The translations under genes were made by a program, and so were the position numbers. From positions 1 to 41,950 of the forward strand of contig JAJDUT010000111.1 of assembly GCA_022826515.1 (NCBI GenBank): DNA of 41,950 nucleotides. Direction: 5' to 3'. The notes beneath the pieces are model-generated. The model did not search any database and was not told the DNA's origin. It worked only from the letters and a program-made list of their open reading frames with translations. The stretch comes from Candidatus Latescibacterota bacterium (GTDB lineage: Bacteria; Latescibacterota; UBA2968; UBA8231). This document shows, piece by piece, positions 1 through 7,639 of this stretch (position 1 is its first letter; the number at the start of each line of letters is the position of its first letter).

Positions 1-561
1 TTGCAAGATGCGTTCGAGCGCGTGTCGATCCGCGCCGTGGTCGGTTACAAACCGCACTACCGCCTGATGCAGCCGTTTGGAGAAAAACCGGCCGCGCACC
101 CCATCAATCTCGGCCAACAGCGGCTCGGCGTAGGTAAACGCCGCCTTGGCAACGGTGACTTGGCGCTGGCCGTCGCGCGTTTTCACGGCGATGTCATCTT
201 GGATGTGGCGGCTGCTCAACGTCCACACCGAGGCCGGCACCGCAGGCTCTTCGTCATAGGGCCAGTTCACTGTTTGCGGGATGGACTCAAACGTGCGCAG
301 CAAACTGTAGGCGTGCTCGGCGCTCCACTCGGTGCCCAGATGCACCGAATACTTCTCGCGCAATTGCAGCGCAGCACTATGCGACGCGACCTCGACTATC
401 TCATCCAACAAGACCACTTGGACCGGCGCAATCAGGCTGGCGCTTTCGGCCCCTTGGGGCGTCTCGTCTATTTCCCAATGGTAGGTGTACGCCCAAGCCG
501 GAGAAACAGAACAAGCGATCAGGCCGTATGAGACGAAAAGCAAAACGAGCGAGCGAAACAT
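1..561 (-). CDS. Secreted protein of unknown function, N-terminal part (runs off the left edge)
   Basis: The minus strand is open from an ATG at 561 to the window edge, giving 187 codons without a stop. The start follows a strong ribosome binding site (GGAGG, six bases upstream). The first ~24 residues (MFRSLVLLFVSYGLIACSVS...AWA) form a typical Sec signal peptide, so the protein is exported. The mature part begins AYTYHWEIDETPQGAES and is a soluble, mixed-composition domain with no membrane segment; I recognise no catalytic motif. It lies downstream of another exported protein on the same strand, across a ~340-base gap. The overlapping plus-strand frame is arginine/glycine-rich with no family resemblance and is treated as a shadow. 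Function unknown; export is the only firm statement. Confidence 0.7.
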   Translation of the reverse strand, partial: MFRSLVLLFVSYGLIACSVSPAWAYTYHWEIDETPQGAESASLIAPVQVVLLDEIVEVASHSAALQLREKYSVHLGTEWSAEHAYSLLRTFESIPQTVNWPYDEEPAVPASVWTLSSRHIQDDIAVKTRDGQRQVTVAKAAFTYAEPLLAEIDGVRGRFFSKRLHQAVVRFVTDHGADRHALERILQ

Positions 562-581
562 GGAGTACCTCCGCTGTTAAT

Positions 582-617
582 GGTGGCATTTCCCGGCTGG
601 AGCCGGGCCTTGCCACC
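582..617. repeat. Nested hairpin upstream of the leftmost gene
   Basis: Outer arms GGTGGCA (582-588) and TGCCACC (611-617) pair perfectly and enclose a second perfect hairpin, CCCGGCT (592-598) with AGCCGGG (601-607). On the minus strand it precedes the ribosome binding site of the gene starting at 561. No T-run follows on either strand, so it is not a standard terminator. It could be an attenuator, an mRNA-stabilising structure or a REP-like element. Confidence 0.5.
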
Positions 618-815
618 ACCACGCAGAGGTGCGGGACGGTCCTACCTATTTACCGCTTCGCGTCTTGGGGAGCTACCCCAGCGCAGGAAACAGGCTATTG
701 TATTCAGCAGGAGACCCGACATGTCGGCCTCTGCTGTGGTGATGGCAGCAGAAAGATATAAGACGCTAATCACTGGAGCAAATATAGCCGTCCTACATGA
801 TTTGCGCGGTGATCC

Positions 816-840
816 GCAGATGGACGCAGATAGGCGCAGA
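816..840. repeat. Phased CGCAG(AT) triplet repeat
   Basis: CGCAG occurs at 816-820, 826-830 and 836-840, exactly 10 bases apart, with AT after each of the first two. The ten-base period puts all three on one face of the helix. Similar 'CGCAGAT' tandem phrases occur between genes in many environmental bacterial genomes (from memory, not checked). Function unknown. Confidence 0.5.
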
Positions 841-904
841 ATAGTAGGGGAAGACAATCCGCATCAGTCATTCAAGATTGCTATATGTGAGAGAGCCGCG
901 TGCG

Positions 905-1870
905 CTAACGGATCACTGCCAACTTGCGCGCGACCTCCGCTCCGCTGGCCTGCAAGCGATACAAGTACACCCCAGTCGCCAGATCGCCGGCTGCCCAGAC
1001 AATGGTATGCCAGCCAGCCTCCCGGTGGCCCTTGCTTATCTGTCCGATGCGCTGGCCTTGGAGATTGTACACCGCTAGATCGACTGACCCCGCCGCGGGC
1101 AGCCAGAAGCGTATCTGGGTCGAATTGTTGAAGGGATTGGGCGCATTGGCGACCAAAATCGGTGCACCGGTCGCGTCCAGCGATTCGACCTCCTCTATCG
1201 CGGTAGCCATTGCCAACTCGGCAATGTCGAACTGGACGAACCACAACTCGTAGTTGGGATGAGGCCCGGCGCTGAATACCGCGGTGGGCAAGCTCGGCAT
1301 CAGGCTGCCGCTGGCCGGGGAAATGCCGTGGAGGAAGAAACTGGAGACTAGGCCGTAGCTGGCCAAATCGGCTAGCGGCTCCTCCTGCCAGCTATCCCCG
1401 CGATCGTCCGATCGATAGAGCCGCAAGTCGGCCCCGTACGTGCTGGCTACCCACACAGCAGGGCTTCCACCGGGTCTTTGATAGGCCGCAGCTACCTGCG
1501 CATTGCTCAGGGCTTGGCGGGTCCACGCGCCCGTATGCGGGTCGCGCACAAAGAGGAACAGTTGATTGGCTTGGCCGGGGGATCGGTACTGTCCGGTGAC
1601 GTACATGTAGCCATCTAAGTCGCGCCACATGGCCTCGCCGAAAGCGATGAAATCGCCTTCGGGCGCGATCTCGACCACGACCTCGGGTGCGATTTGACCG
1701 GGATCGCCGTAGGGCAAGTGCATGTAGAGGATGCGGTTGTAGAGTGCTCTGGGGTCGGGCTGATTGCTCACTAGCAAGTGATAACCCGTCTCATCTGGCT
1801 GAATGACCGGGTAGAGCCAAGTCGTCCACGGCACCTCTGTTCTTTGCGCCGGGCGCCGGCGCGAGGACAT
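905..1870 (-). CDS. Secreted protein with type IX/FlgD-like C-terminal domain, C-terminal part of a frameshifted gene
   Basis: This frame is the continuation of the gene starting at 2426. Its opening residues (MSSRRRPAQ) are probably artefactual, and homologous-looking sequence begins near TEVPWTTWLYPVIQPDE. The middle part has repeated Trp/Gly-rich strands and a 'SDDRGDSW' phrase typical of BNR/sialidase-like beta-propellers. The last ~90 residues form a FlgD-like/type IX sorting domain: NAPNPFNNSTQIRFWLP, then VYNLQGQRI, then GVYLYRLQ, ending ARKLAVIR. In the FCB group such tails direct secretion through the type IX system or anchor the protein at the surface. Removing one base from the GGG at 1851-1853 joins the two frames into a single protein of about 500 residues. 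Whether the shift is a real mutation or an assembly error cannot be told from one sequence. Confidence 0.75.
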   Translation of the reverse strand: MSSRRRPAQRTEVPWTTWLYPVIQPDETGYHLLVSNQPDPRALYNRILYMHLPYGDPGQIAPEVVVEIAPEGDFIAFGEAMWRDLDGYMYVTGQYRSPGQANQLFLFVRDPHTGAWTRQALSNAQVAAAYQRPGGSPAVWVASTYGADLRLYRSDDRGDSWQEEPLADLASYGLVSSFFLHGISPASGSLMPSLPTAVFSAGPHPNYELWFVQFDIAELAMATAIEEVESLDATGAPILVANAPNPFNNSTQIRFWLPAAGSVDLAVYNLQGQRIGQISKGHREAGWHTIVWAAGDLATGVYLYRLQASGAEVARKLAVIR

Positions 1871-2426
1871 AGGGGCCGTCCCAAGTGCCGGTGCGCAAAT
1901 CGAGCATGGCTGTCTTGAAGGTATAGGTCGCCGGATCGCCGATATAGCCGATGACTAGGCGCTCGTCGTAAATGCCAGCGCCCATGTACCCGGCCTTGCC
2001 AATGGCGTCCGGCACTTCGAGTTGCTCGAATTGGTCAATCTGCCCCGGCGCGGTGGCCCGCAGAATAACCGGCTTTTCGTTGATTTTTGGATAGATCAGG
2101 AGCAGCCGTTGTTGCTCGTCGAGCAATACCATGCCCGGCTGGTAGTTCAAACCGTCCCACTCGTAGCCTCGGTGCCACTGCCCGTCGCGCAATTGGTAGA
2201 GCGCGCCCCGCGCGGTGGCCTGCTCCGGTCCCCACAGCGCGACCGTGTAATAGCTCTCGCCATCGTACACTAGCTTGGGGGCGTTGTAGCCCCAGTACGA
2301 ACTAACCCAAGCCACCCCTGTGTCGATTTTAGATAGGTACACGTCGATTTCTTGCCCCGAGACTCCGACGACATTGCCCGTTAGGCAGATGACGGCTAAC
2401 CATAGCCATGCGACTCGTCCTTTCAT
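1791..2426 (-). CDS. Secreted beta-propeller-like protein, N-terminal part of a frameshifted gene
   Basis: The ATG at 2426 follows AAAGGAGG with a five-base gap, so I prefer it to the upstream in-frame ATG at 2498. Residues 1-25 (MKGRVAWLWLAVICLTGNVV...) are a Sec signal peptide. The rest shows repeated blocks suggesting propeller blades, for example LVYDGESYYTVALWG, GALYQLRDGQWHRGYEW and MVLLDEQQRLLLIYPK. The frame reads sensibly to GTWDGPYVLAPAP near 1855 and then becomes nonsense before stopping at 1791, while the neighbouring frame takes over. The protein is predicted to be exported and surface-bound through the FlgD/type IX-like tail in the other fragment. No catalytic residues could be assigned. 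Confidence 0.75.
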   Translation of the reverse strand: MKGRVAWLWLAVICLTGNVVGVSGQEIDVYLSKIDTGVAWVSSYWGYNAPKLVYDGESYYTVALWGPEQATARGALYQLRDGQWHRGYEWDGLNYQPGMVLLDEQQRLLLIYPKINEKPVILRATAPGQIDQFEQLEVPDAIGKAGYMGAGIYDERLVIGYIGDPATYTFKTAMLDLRTGTWDGPYVLAPAPGAKNRGAVDDLALPGHSAR

Positions 2427-2553
2427 AGGAGCCTCCTTTGCAGCGGCACCTGACGCAGAATTCGACGGCCTAGCCTTGGGTTGATTTGGCGTTGGCAAGG
2501 CCGTGCCCTATTTTGCAGCCGACCTGTCCACCCTTTTGCCCAGCTAAAATCCC

Positions 2554-3381
2554 ATGTCCAGTGCCATTGCAGCAGGCCAGCCATACTCGCCGGAAGAAAC
2601 CCAGCGCATCATCGAGCAATTCAACCGCGACGGCTACTGTCACTTGGGCCCCGTTCTCGCAGCCGACGAGGTTGAGGCCCTGCGCGAGGCCATGGCGCGC
2701 AAAGTTGCCGATCCCCGCATCCTCAACGACGAAGCAGGCGACCACATCCGCGGCATCAGCCTCATGCGCATGTTCGAATATAGCGCGGCATTCCGCGACT
2801 TGGTAGTGCGCGAGCCCTTTGCCAGCTTGGCCGAAGCCATTTTGGGCGACAACTGCCACCTCATGTCGCAAAACGCCCTGTACACCGAGCCCGATTCCAG
2901 CAAAGATCCCGACGGCCCCGGCGGCTGGCACCTCGACGATTTGATCCACTTTCCCCTGCCCGATGCGGTGGAACAGCACGACCCGCGCATTACCATGCCC
3001 TGCTTTGTGCTACAGATCTTCACTCCGGTCAGCGACGTGGAAAGCATTGAATACGGTCCCACGCAGGTCGTGCCCGGCAGCCACCGCGCTGGACGCGGGC
3101 CCGCCGAGCAAGACAAGCCCACATTTTGCGGGACGGGGCCGATTTCCCTGTTCGCCCGGGCTGGCGACGCGTACATGTTCAACAACCAGATCTGGCACCG
3201 GGGTGCTCCCAATGCCTCGGATCGCACGCGCTTCATGGCCGGCGTCACGTACAGCAAGCGCTTTATCTCCCAGCGCTTCTATCCCTTTATCGACTATCGC
3301 ATGCCGCCGCACGTGCTGGAGGGAGCCTCGCCTCGTTTGCAGCGCTTGCTCGGCCGCCATGAAAAAGGCTCCTACGGCTGA
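2554..3381 (+). CDS. PhyH-family Fe(II)/2-oxoglutarate-dependent dioxygenase (copy 1)
   Basis: A 275-residue protein of the phytanoyl-CoA dioxygenase family, which hydroxylates small organic substrates using O2 and 2-oxoglutarate. The N-terminal 'IIEQFNRDGYCHLGPVL' is the usual family opening. The metal triad is visible as H126-x-D128 (GGWHLDDL) and H215 (QIWHRGAPN), with R224 or R226 as the 2-oxoglutarate anchor. 'TQVVPGSHRAG' is the conserved strand before the distal His. Family length is normal (250-300). There is no clear ribosome binding site before the ATG; a weak promoter candidate (TTGGCG, 17 bases, TATTTT) lies at 2486-2514. It is transcribed divergently from the secreted protein at 2426. 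The substrate cannot be told from sequence. One of four PhyH-like genes in the window. Confidence 0.88.
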   Translation: MSSAIAAGQPYSPEETQRIIEQFNRDGYCHLGPVLAADEVEALREAMARKVADPRILNDEAGDHIRGISLMRMFEYSAAFRDLVVREPFASLAEAILGDNCHLMSQNALYTEPDSSKDPDGPGGWHLDDLIHFPLPDAVEQHDPRITMPCFVLQIFTPVSDVESIEYGPTQVVPGSHRAGRGPAEQDKPTFCGTGPISLFARAGDAYMFNNQIWHRGAPNASDRTRFMAGVTYSKRFISQRFYPFIDYRMPPHVLEGASPRLQRLLGRHEKGSYG

Positions 3382-3448
3382 GGTTAGATCCGTCCGCTCT
3401 CTGGCAACCTAAGACCCAGCGAGAGCGCAACCGATCAGGGGAGGATGT

Positions 3449-3817
3449 ATGACTGAAAGTGAACGCTACGAAGCAGGGCGCAGAATTCTCTCGACGATGC
3501 TCGGAGAAGCTGCTGCAAAGGCCTCTGCCAAGAAGATGCGCACACTTCATCCCGAGTTTGAGCGACTCGTGATGACGCACGTGATGCATGACCTGTACGG
3601 ACGGGCGGGGCTGGATATCAAGACCCGTCTGCTGTGCACGATCGCGGCCTTGACGGTTCTCGGCAGGCCGGAACAGCTTGCTGTTCACATCGACCGAGCC
3701 CTTGGTTGTGGAGCCACAAAGACGGAGATTGAGGAGGTCATGTTGCAGATGAGCGCCTTCGGAGGATTTCCGGCGACGTGGGATGCACTGACCGTTCTGC
3801 AAGGACATAACCAATAG
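3449..3817 (+). CDS. Carboxymuconolactone decarboxylase (CMD) family protein
   Basis: A 122-residue, all-helical CMD-family protein. The conserved core is recognisable at residues 57-85 (DIKTRLLCTIAALTVLGRPE, then QLAVHIDRAL), including H80 in 'AVHI', followed by the C-terminal 'GATKTEIEEVMLQMSAFGGFPA' block. It lacks the CxxC of AhpD-type peroxidase members, so it belongs with PcaC-like proteins that act on lactone ring products. The true substrate is unknown, and many family members are misannotated as protocatechuate-pathway enzymes. The ATG has a strong AGGGGAGG site. It follows the PhyH gene by 67 bases and precedes an exported hydrolase by about 50 bases, so the three probably form an operon. 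Confidence 0.85.
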   Translation: MTESERYEAGRRILSTMLGEAAAKASAKKMRTLHPEFERLVMTHVMHDLYGRAGLDIKTRLLCTIAALTVLGRPEQLAVHIDRALGCGATKTEIEEVMLQMSAFGGFPATWDALTVLQGHNQ

Positions 3818-3871
3818 TTGGATGTCCATCCATTTTCTCATAGACCACCAACTCTTTCTTGGATTTTGCTT

Positions 3872-5371
3872 ATGTTTCGCGCCGTTCTCCTGCTGTTTAT
3901 GCTGATACTCCACGCCAACCAGCCAGCCGCCGCCCTTGAGCGCAGTACCCCCGAGGCTCAGGGCATCTCCAGTCGGGCCATTCTCGGCTTCGTCGATGCG
4001 GCCGAGGATTCGATCGATGCCCTGCACAGCTTCATGCTGCTGCGCGGAGGGAAAGTGGTGGCTGAGGGCTGGTGGTACCCCTACAATCCCGCCAGCCCCC
4101 ATCGCCTCTACTCGCTGAGCAAGAGCTTCACCGCCACAGCGGTGGGTCTGGCAGTCGAGGAAGGGTTGATGAGCCTCGATGACCTGATCCTCGACCACTT
4201 TCCCGAGGAAGCCCCTGCCGAGCCGGACGAAAACCTTGCGGCGATGCGAGTGCGGGATCTGCTGCGCATGAACACCGGTCACCTGAAGGAGCAGGCTGAC
4301 GCCTTCTGGTCAACCGAGAGGGACACCTGGGCTGAGTCCTTTCTCGCCGTGCCGGTGGGCCTCAAGCCCGGGACCCACTTCGTGTACAACACGGGAGCCA
4401 CCTACATGGCCGGCTTGATGGTTCAGCGGCTGACGGACGGGACCCTGATCGACTACCTGACACCGCGGCTCTTTGCGCCCTTGGGGATTGAGGGTGCCAC
4501 TTGGCAGAGCGATGACGAGGGCTACAACGTCGGCGGCTGGGGACTGAGAATTCGCACCGAGGATATCGCCCGTTTCGGCCAGTTGTTGCTACAGCGGGGG
4601 ATGTGGGATGGCCGGCGGCTGCTCCCGGAGTGGTGGGTGGCAGAGGCCACCGCCCTGCAGACCGCTAATGGCAGCGACCCCGACAGCGACTGGGACCAGG
4701 GGTACGGCTACCAGTTCTGGCGCTGCCGGCACAACGCCTACCGGGGTGACGGTGCCTTCGGCCAGTACTGCATCGTCATGTCCGACCAGGACGCGGTGGT
4801 GGCCATTACCGCTGGCGTGAGCGACATGCAGCAGGTGCTCGATCTGGTCTGGGATCACCTGCTGCCGGCGATGGAGAATGAATCTCTGCCACCGGCCGAT
4901 AACGGCCCGCTGGCCGAGCGGTTGAGGGGCCTGTCCCTCGCGCCGCAAGAAGGGTTGTCCTCCTCCGCGCTGGCCAGCAAACATTCGGGGCGGAGGTTTC
5001 TGTTTGCGTCCAACGAGCGCAACCTGCGGGCGGTCACCTTTGCTTTCGGCGAGGAGGAAACGCTGATGACCGTCGAGGACGCGTCTGGCGTTGAGCATCC
5101 GATCCGCATCGGCTACGGGGCTTGGGTGGAGGGCAGCACCTCATTCACCAGCGACCATTCTCAACCGATCTCCGCCAGCGGCGCATGGAGCGCGGACGGC
5201 ACCTACAACGCGAGGCTCTGCTTCTACGAGACGCCCTTCCGCCCCCTGCTGACTTTCCGCTTCGTCGAAGACCGGCTGCTCTTCAACATGGAGTACAACG
5301 TCAGCTTTGGGGAGACGAAGTGGGAAGAGCTGACTGCCACGGCGCAGATGGGCGAGGGAGTCGAGCGCTGA
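3872..5371 (+). CDS. Exported serine hydrolase, beta-lactamase class C / penicillin-binding-like fold
   Basis: About 499 residues from the ATG at 3872. I chose this start because a signal peptide (MFRAVLLLFMLILHANQPAAA) begins there; the longer frame from TTG 3818 would bury it. The catalytic S81-x-x-K84 of the serine beta-lactamase fold appears in 'RLYSLSKSFTATAVG', and the second motif is Y172 in 'FVYNTGATYMAG'. The third KTG/HxG motif is degenerate ('GAFGQYCIVM'). Such proteins are usually esterases, peptidases or amide hydrolases rather than antibiotic-resistance enzymes. A C-terminal ~130-residue region after 'LPPADNGPLAERLRG' is extra to the catalytic domain and looks like a beta-rich lipocalin-type tail. 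Likely periplasmic. It follows the CMD-family gene closely. Confidence 0.85.
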   Translation: MFRAVLLLFMLILHANQPAAALERSTPEAQGISSRAILGFVDAAEDSIDALHSFMLLRGGKVVAEGWWYPYNPASPHRLYSLSKSFTATAVGLAVEEGLMSLDDLILDHFPEEAPAEPDENLAAMRVRDLLRMNTGHLKEQADAFWSTERDTWAESFLAVPVGLKPGTHFVYNTGATYMAGLMVQRLTDGTLIDYLTPRLFAPLGIEGATWQSDDEGYNVGGWGLRIRTEDIARFGQLLLQRGMWDGRRLLPEWWVAEATALQTANGSDPDSDWDQGYGYQFWRCRHNAYRGDGAFGQYCIVMSDQDAVVAITAGVSDMQQVLDLVWDHLLPAMENESLPPADNGPLAERLRGLSLAPQEGLSSSALASKHSGRRFLFASNERNLRAVTFAFGEEETLMTVEDASGVEHPIRIGYGAWVEGSTSFTSDHSQPISASGAWSADGTYNARLCFYETPFRPLLTFRFVEDRLLFNMEYNVSFGETKWEELTATAQMGEGVER

Positions 5372-5465
5372 ACCATGGCTGTGCAGCGACTGCCATATAC
5401 ATATGCACCATGAGACGGGGAGACGGGCTCGAAGATGGGCTTCCTCACCGGGAAAGGACTTCACC

Positions 5466-6461
5466 GTGAAATTTGGCATCATTGGCTGCGGCTCCATAGC
5501 CGAGAATTCGTTCGGGCCGAGTCTGCTGGCTTCGGAACGGACCGACCTCGTCGCCGTCTGCCGTCGCGACCTCGAGGCCGCTAAGGCATTCGCGGCGCGA
5601 TTCAATGGCCCGCGCGCGTATAGCTCGGCGGCGGAGCTGGTGCGCGATGACCGGGTGGAAGCTGTCATCGTATCGACGCCGACCGATACCCATTGCGACT
5701 ACACCTGTTTGGCGGCGGAGCACGGGAAGCACGTACTGTGCGAGAAGCCGATGGCGAGAAACGCCGCCGAGTGTCGCGAAATGATCGCTGCATGTCGGGC
5801 TCACGGCGTGACCTTGGCGGTCGCCTACCGTCGGCGCACCTGTCCGCAAGTGGTCGCGGCCAAGCGGTTGATCGCTGCGGGCCGCATCGGCCGGGTCGTT
5901 TTCGCGCGCACCCATTACAGCGGGCGCTGGGATCCGCAAGCGGGGGATTGGCGGATCGAACCGGGCATTGGCGGTGCCCTGATGGAAATGGCGTCTCATC
6001 GCATCGAAGTGCTGTTGAACTTCGGCGGCCAGCCGCAGTCGGTGAGCGCCGTGGTTGACGCGGTTGATCACGACTGGCCCGTCGATGACACCGACGCCCT
6101 GATCGTGCGCTTTGAGGGTGGCGGGATCGGCATGCACTCGACTATTCTGACCTCGCCACCGCGTCGCGACTTTGCCCAGATTGACGGCGATGGCGGCAGG
6201 ATCCTGATCGACCCGCTGGAGTTGACGGCGGATCACCTAATTCTGGAACTGCCCGATGGAACGGAGCGGATTGAGGTGGAGCCGCTGCAGGAGAAGCTGT
6301 TCGATCTGCCGATGATTGAGGATTTCGCTGCCGCGGCGCAGCGCGGTGAAAAACCGGTCTGTGATGCGGAGAGTGGCTATTGGGTGCAGGCGGTCTCCGA
6401 CGCCGCCCGCACCTCATCGAGTTCCGGTGTCGCGGTCGCGGTCGAACCGCTGAGCTCTTAA
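5466..6461 (+). CDS. Gfo/Idh/MocA family NAD(P)-dependent oxidoreductase
   Basis: 331 residues from a GTG at 5466, chosen because 'GGGAAAGGAC' lies just upstream and the Rossmann strand KFGIIGCGSIAE starts at once; the upstream ATG at 5403 would add 21 unrelated residues. The nucleotide-binding GxGxxA is at residues 7-12 and the family EKP motif at 93-95 (HVLCEKPMARN). The C-terminal sheet domain carries 'GGALMEMASHRIEVL', with H178 in the usual catalytic position. Family members oxidise or reduce sugars, inositols and their derivatives. The neighbouring oxygenases and isomerases suggest catabolism of modified sugars or secondary metabolites, but the substrate is unknown. It ends only four bases from the convergent PhyH gene at 6466. 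Confidence 0.9.
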   Translation: MKFGIIGCGSIAENSFGPSLLASERTDLVAVCRRDLEAAKAFAARFNGPRAYSSAAELVRDDRVEAVIVSTPTDTHCDYTCLAAEHGKHVLCEKPMARNAAECREMIAACRAHGVTLAVAYRRRTCPQVVAAKRLIAAGRIGRVVFARTHYSGRWDPQAGDWRIEPGIGGALMEMASHRIEVLLNFGGQPQSVSAVVDAVDHDWPVDDTDALIVRFEGGGIGMHSTILTSPPRRDFAQIDGDGGRILIDPLELTADHLILELPDGTERIEVEPLQEKLFDLPMIEDFAAAAQRGEKPVCDAESGYWVQAVSDAARTSSSSGVAVAVEPLSS

Positions 6462-6465
6462 GACG

Positions 6466-7566
6466 CTATTGTTGGTGCTCATCGATGGCGCGGACTTCGT
6501 CGGACCAATCTCGCCAGATGTCGCCGTTGGTGTTATCGACTACGAGTGGGTCGGGGAGGGATGCTGGCGTTTTGAGGAAGCCGTAGATGGTCGCTTGGCG
6601 GATGACGTCGGTGGATTGATTCTGCCCGGCCATGTGCAAAATTTTGGTGTGCCACAAAACCACTGTGCCGGCGGGGCCGTGGCAGTCGAAGGGTTGGGTA
6701 TCGGCTTTGATGCGCTGGATGACGGGGTCGTTGTAGCCGCCGGACTTGCGTTCGGCCAAGTGTTTGTCCGTGTGCTTTTCGCCTTCGAGAAAGGCTTCCC
6801 ACTGATCGCGCCAGATGCGGCTGTGGCTGCCCGGCCATATGGTGAAGCCGCCGGAGTTGGGCGGCAGGTCGTCGATGTAAGCTGACATTTGCAATCGCCA
6901 GCGGCCGTAGCAGGCACCGTCGGAGTGGGCACCTCGGTACTCGGGGCAGGGAGACGGGCTGTTGGGCAGGGTGCAATACAGGCCGCGCGTTCCTTGTCCG
7001 TTGAGCCACACCGGGCCGGTCTTGGGTAGGCGCAGTGCTTCCTCGGTGGTGAAAGATCCCTGCTCTGGCCATCGCTCGATCTCTTTGCCCAAGTGGGTGG
7101 CCAGCCCTCCTACCGCGTCGTCGCACATGAAGCACGGGCCCGTTGTGATGCCGGCGTCATCCTCTCCAGCGGGCCACACTACCGTACCCTCACCAAGCAA
7201 TTGCTCGGCGACTTGCCACAAGGCCCGGGGGGCCAAGTCGAGCATGAATTGTTCGGTGCCGTTGCGGACGTAGAAGCGGTGGCCGCTGCCGGCGAAATAG
7301 GGGTCGCCGCCGACCTCGGGCCGCTGCGCGTTTAGCACGGCGCTTTCTTCGTCGGTGAGTGGCTCCCAAGTGGAGGGATCGTCCCGCTTCATGCGGGGCA
7401 GGTGGGTTGCAATCGCAGCCCACATTGCGTCTCTGGCACGGCGGCAGAGTTCGGGATCGAGTACGGCGGGGAGCACGAGGAAGCCGTCGCGCTTGAATTG
7501 GGCTATCTGGCTCGCCGTCAGGGGCGGGACTTGCTTTACGCTGGGAGTGATTGGCGTTAGTTGCAT
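6466..7566 (-). CDS. PhyH-family Fe(II)/2-oxoglutarate dioxygenase, long form (copy 2)
   Basis: 366 residues, about 80 longer than typical PhyH proteins. The opening 'LTASQIAQFKRDGFLVLPAVLD' is the family N-terminus. The metal triad is H214-x-D216 (RGAHSDGACY) and H311 (KILHMAGQN), and R323 in 'DVIRQATIYGF' fits the 2-oxoglutarate ligand. 'GGFTIWPGSHSRIW' is the standard pre-His strand. Extra sequence at 130-205 (AGEDDAGITTGPCFMCDD... and GLYCTLPN) probably forms a substrate lid. The start is preceded by AGGAAAAG. It lies downstream of hsdR on the same strand (73 bases) but is unrelated in function and may mark the edge of the defence island. Substrate unknown. Confidence 0.85.
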   Translation of the reverse strand: MQLTPITPSVKQVPPLTASQIAQFKRDGFLVLPAVLDPELCRRARDAMWAAIATHLPRMKRDDPSTWEPLTDEESAVLNAQRPEVGGDPYFAGSGHRFYVRNGTEQFMLDLAPRALWQVAEQLLGEGTVVWPAGEDDAGITTGPCFMCDDAVGGLATHLGKEIERWPEQGSFTTEEALRLPKTGPVWLNGQGTRGLYCTLPNSPSPCPEYRGAHSDGACYGRWRLQMSAYIDDLPPNSGGFTIWPGSHSRIWRDQWEAFLEGEKHTDKHLAERKSGGYNDPVIQRIKADTQPFDCHGPAGTVVLWHTKILHMAGQNQSTDVIRQATIYGFLKTPASLPDPLVVDNTNGDIWRDWSDEVRAIDEHQQ

Positions 7567-7639
7567 TGTTCTTTTCCTACTAGACCGGCGATGGGAGGGT
7601 GAGGTGTAGGTGTTACAAAGGGTCTTTTAGGGAGTTTGG

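Larger units (their letters stand above)
562..904. other. Intergenic region, 343 bases, no gene seen
   Basis: No frame here resembles a protein. The region contains the nested hairpin at 582-617 and a 10-base-periodic CGCAG repeat at 816-840. Otherwise it is fairly AT-rich at 760-800 and 880-895, which would suit a minus-strand promoter for the gene starting at 561, but no convincing -35/-10 pair was found. Confidence 0.5.

Noticed and set aside
1..531. Plus-strand open frame of 176 codons at the left edge
   Set aside because: The opposite strand has a signal peptide, ribosome binding site and normal composition; this frame is Arg/Gly/His-rich with no family features.
3818..3871. TTG start for the serine hydrolase adding 18 residues
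   Set aside because: It would place a polar stretch before the signal peptide; the ATG at 3872 fits export better.
3287..4282. Minus-strand frame of 331 codons opposite the PhyH end, CMD-like and hydrolase genes
   Set aside because: It runs across three well-supported plus-strand genes and has no domain features.
5445..6236. Long minus-strand frame (263 codons) opposite the Gfo/Idh/MocA gene
   Set aside because: The plus-strand product has complete family motifs; the antisense product is Arg-rich low-information sequence.
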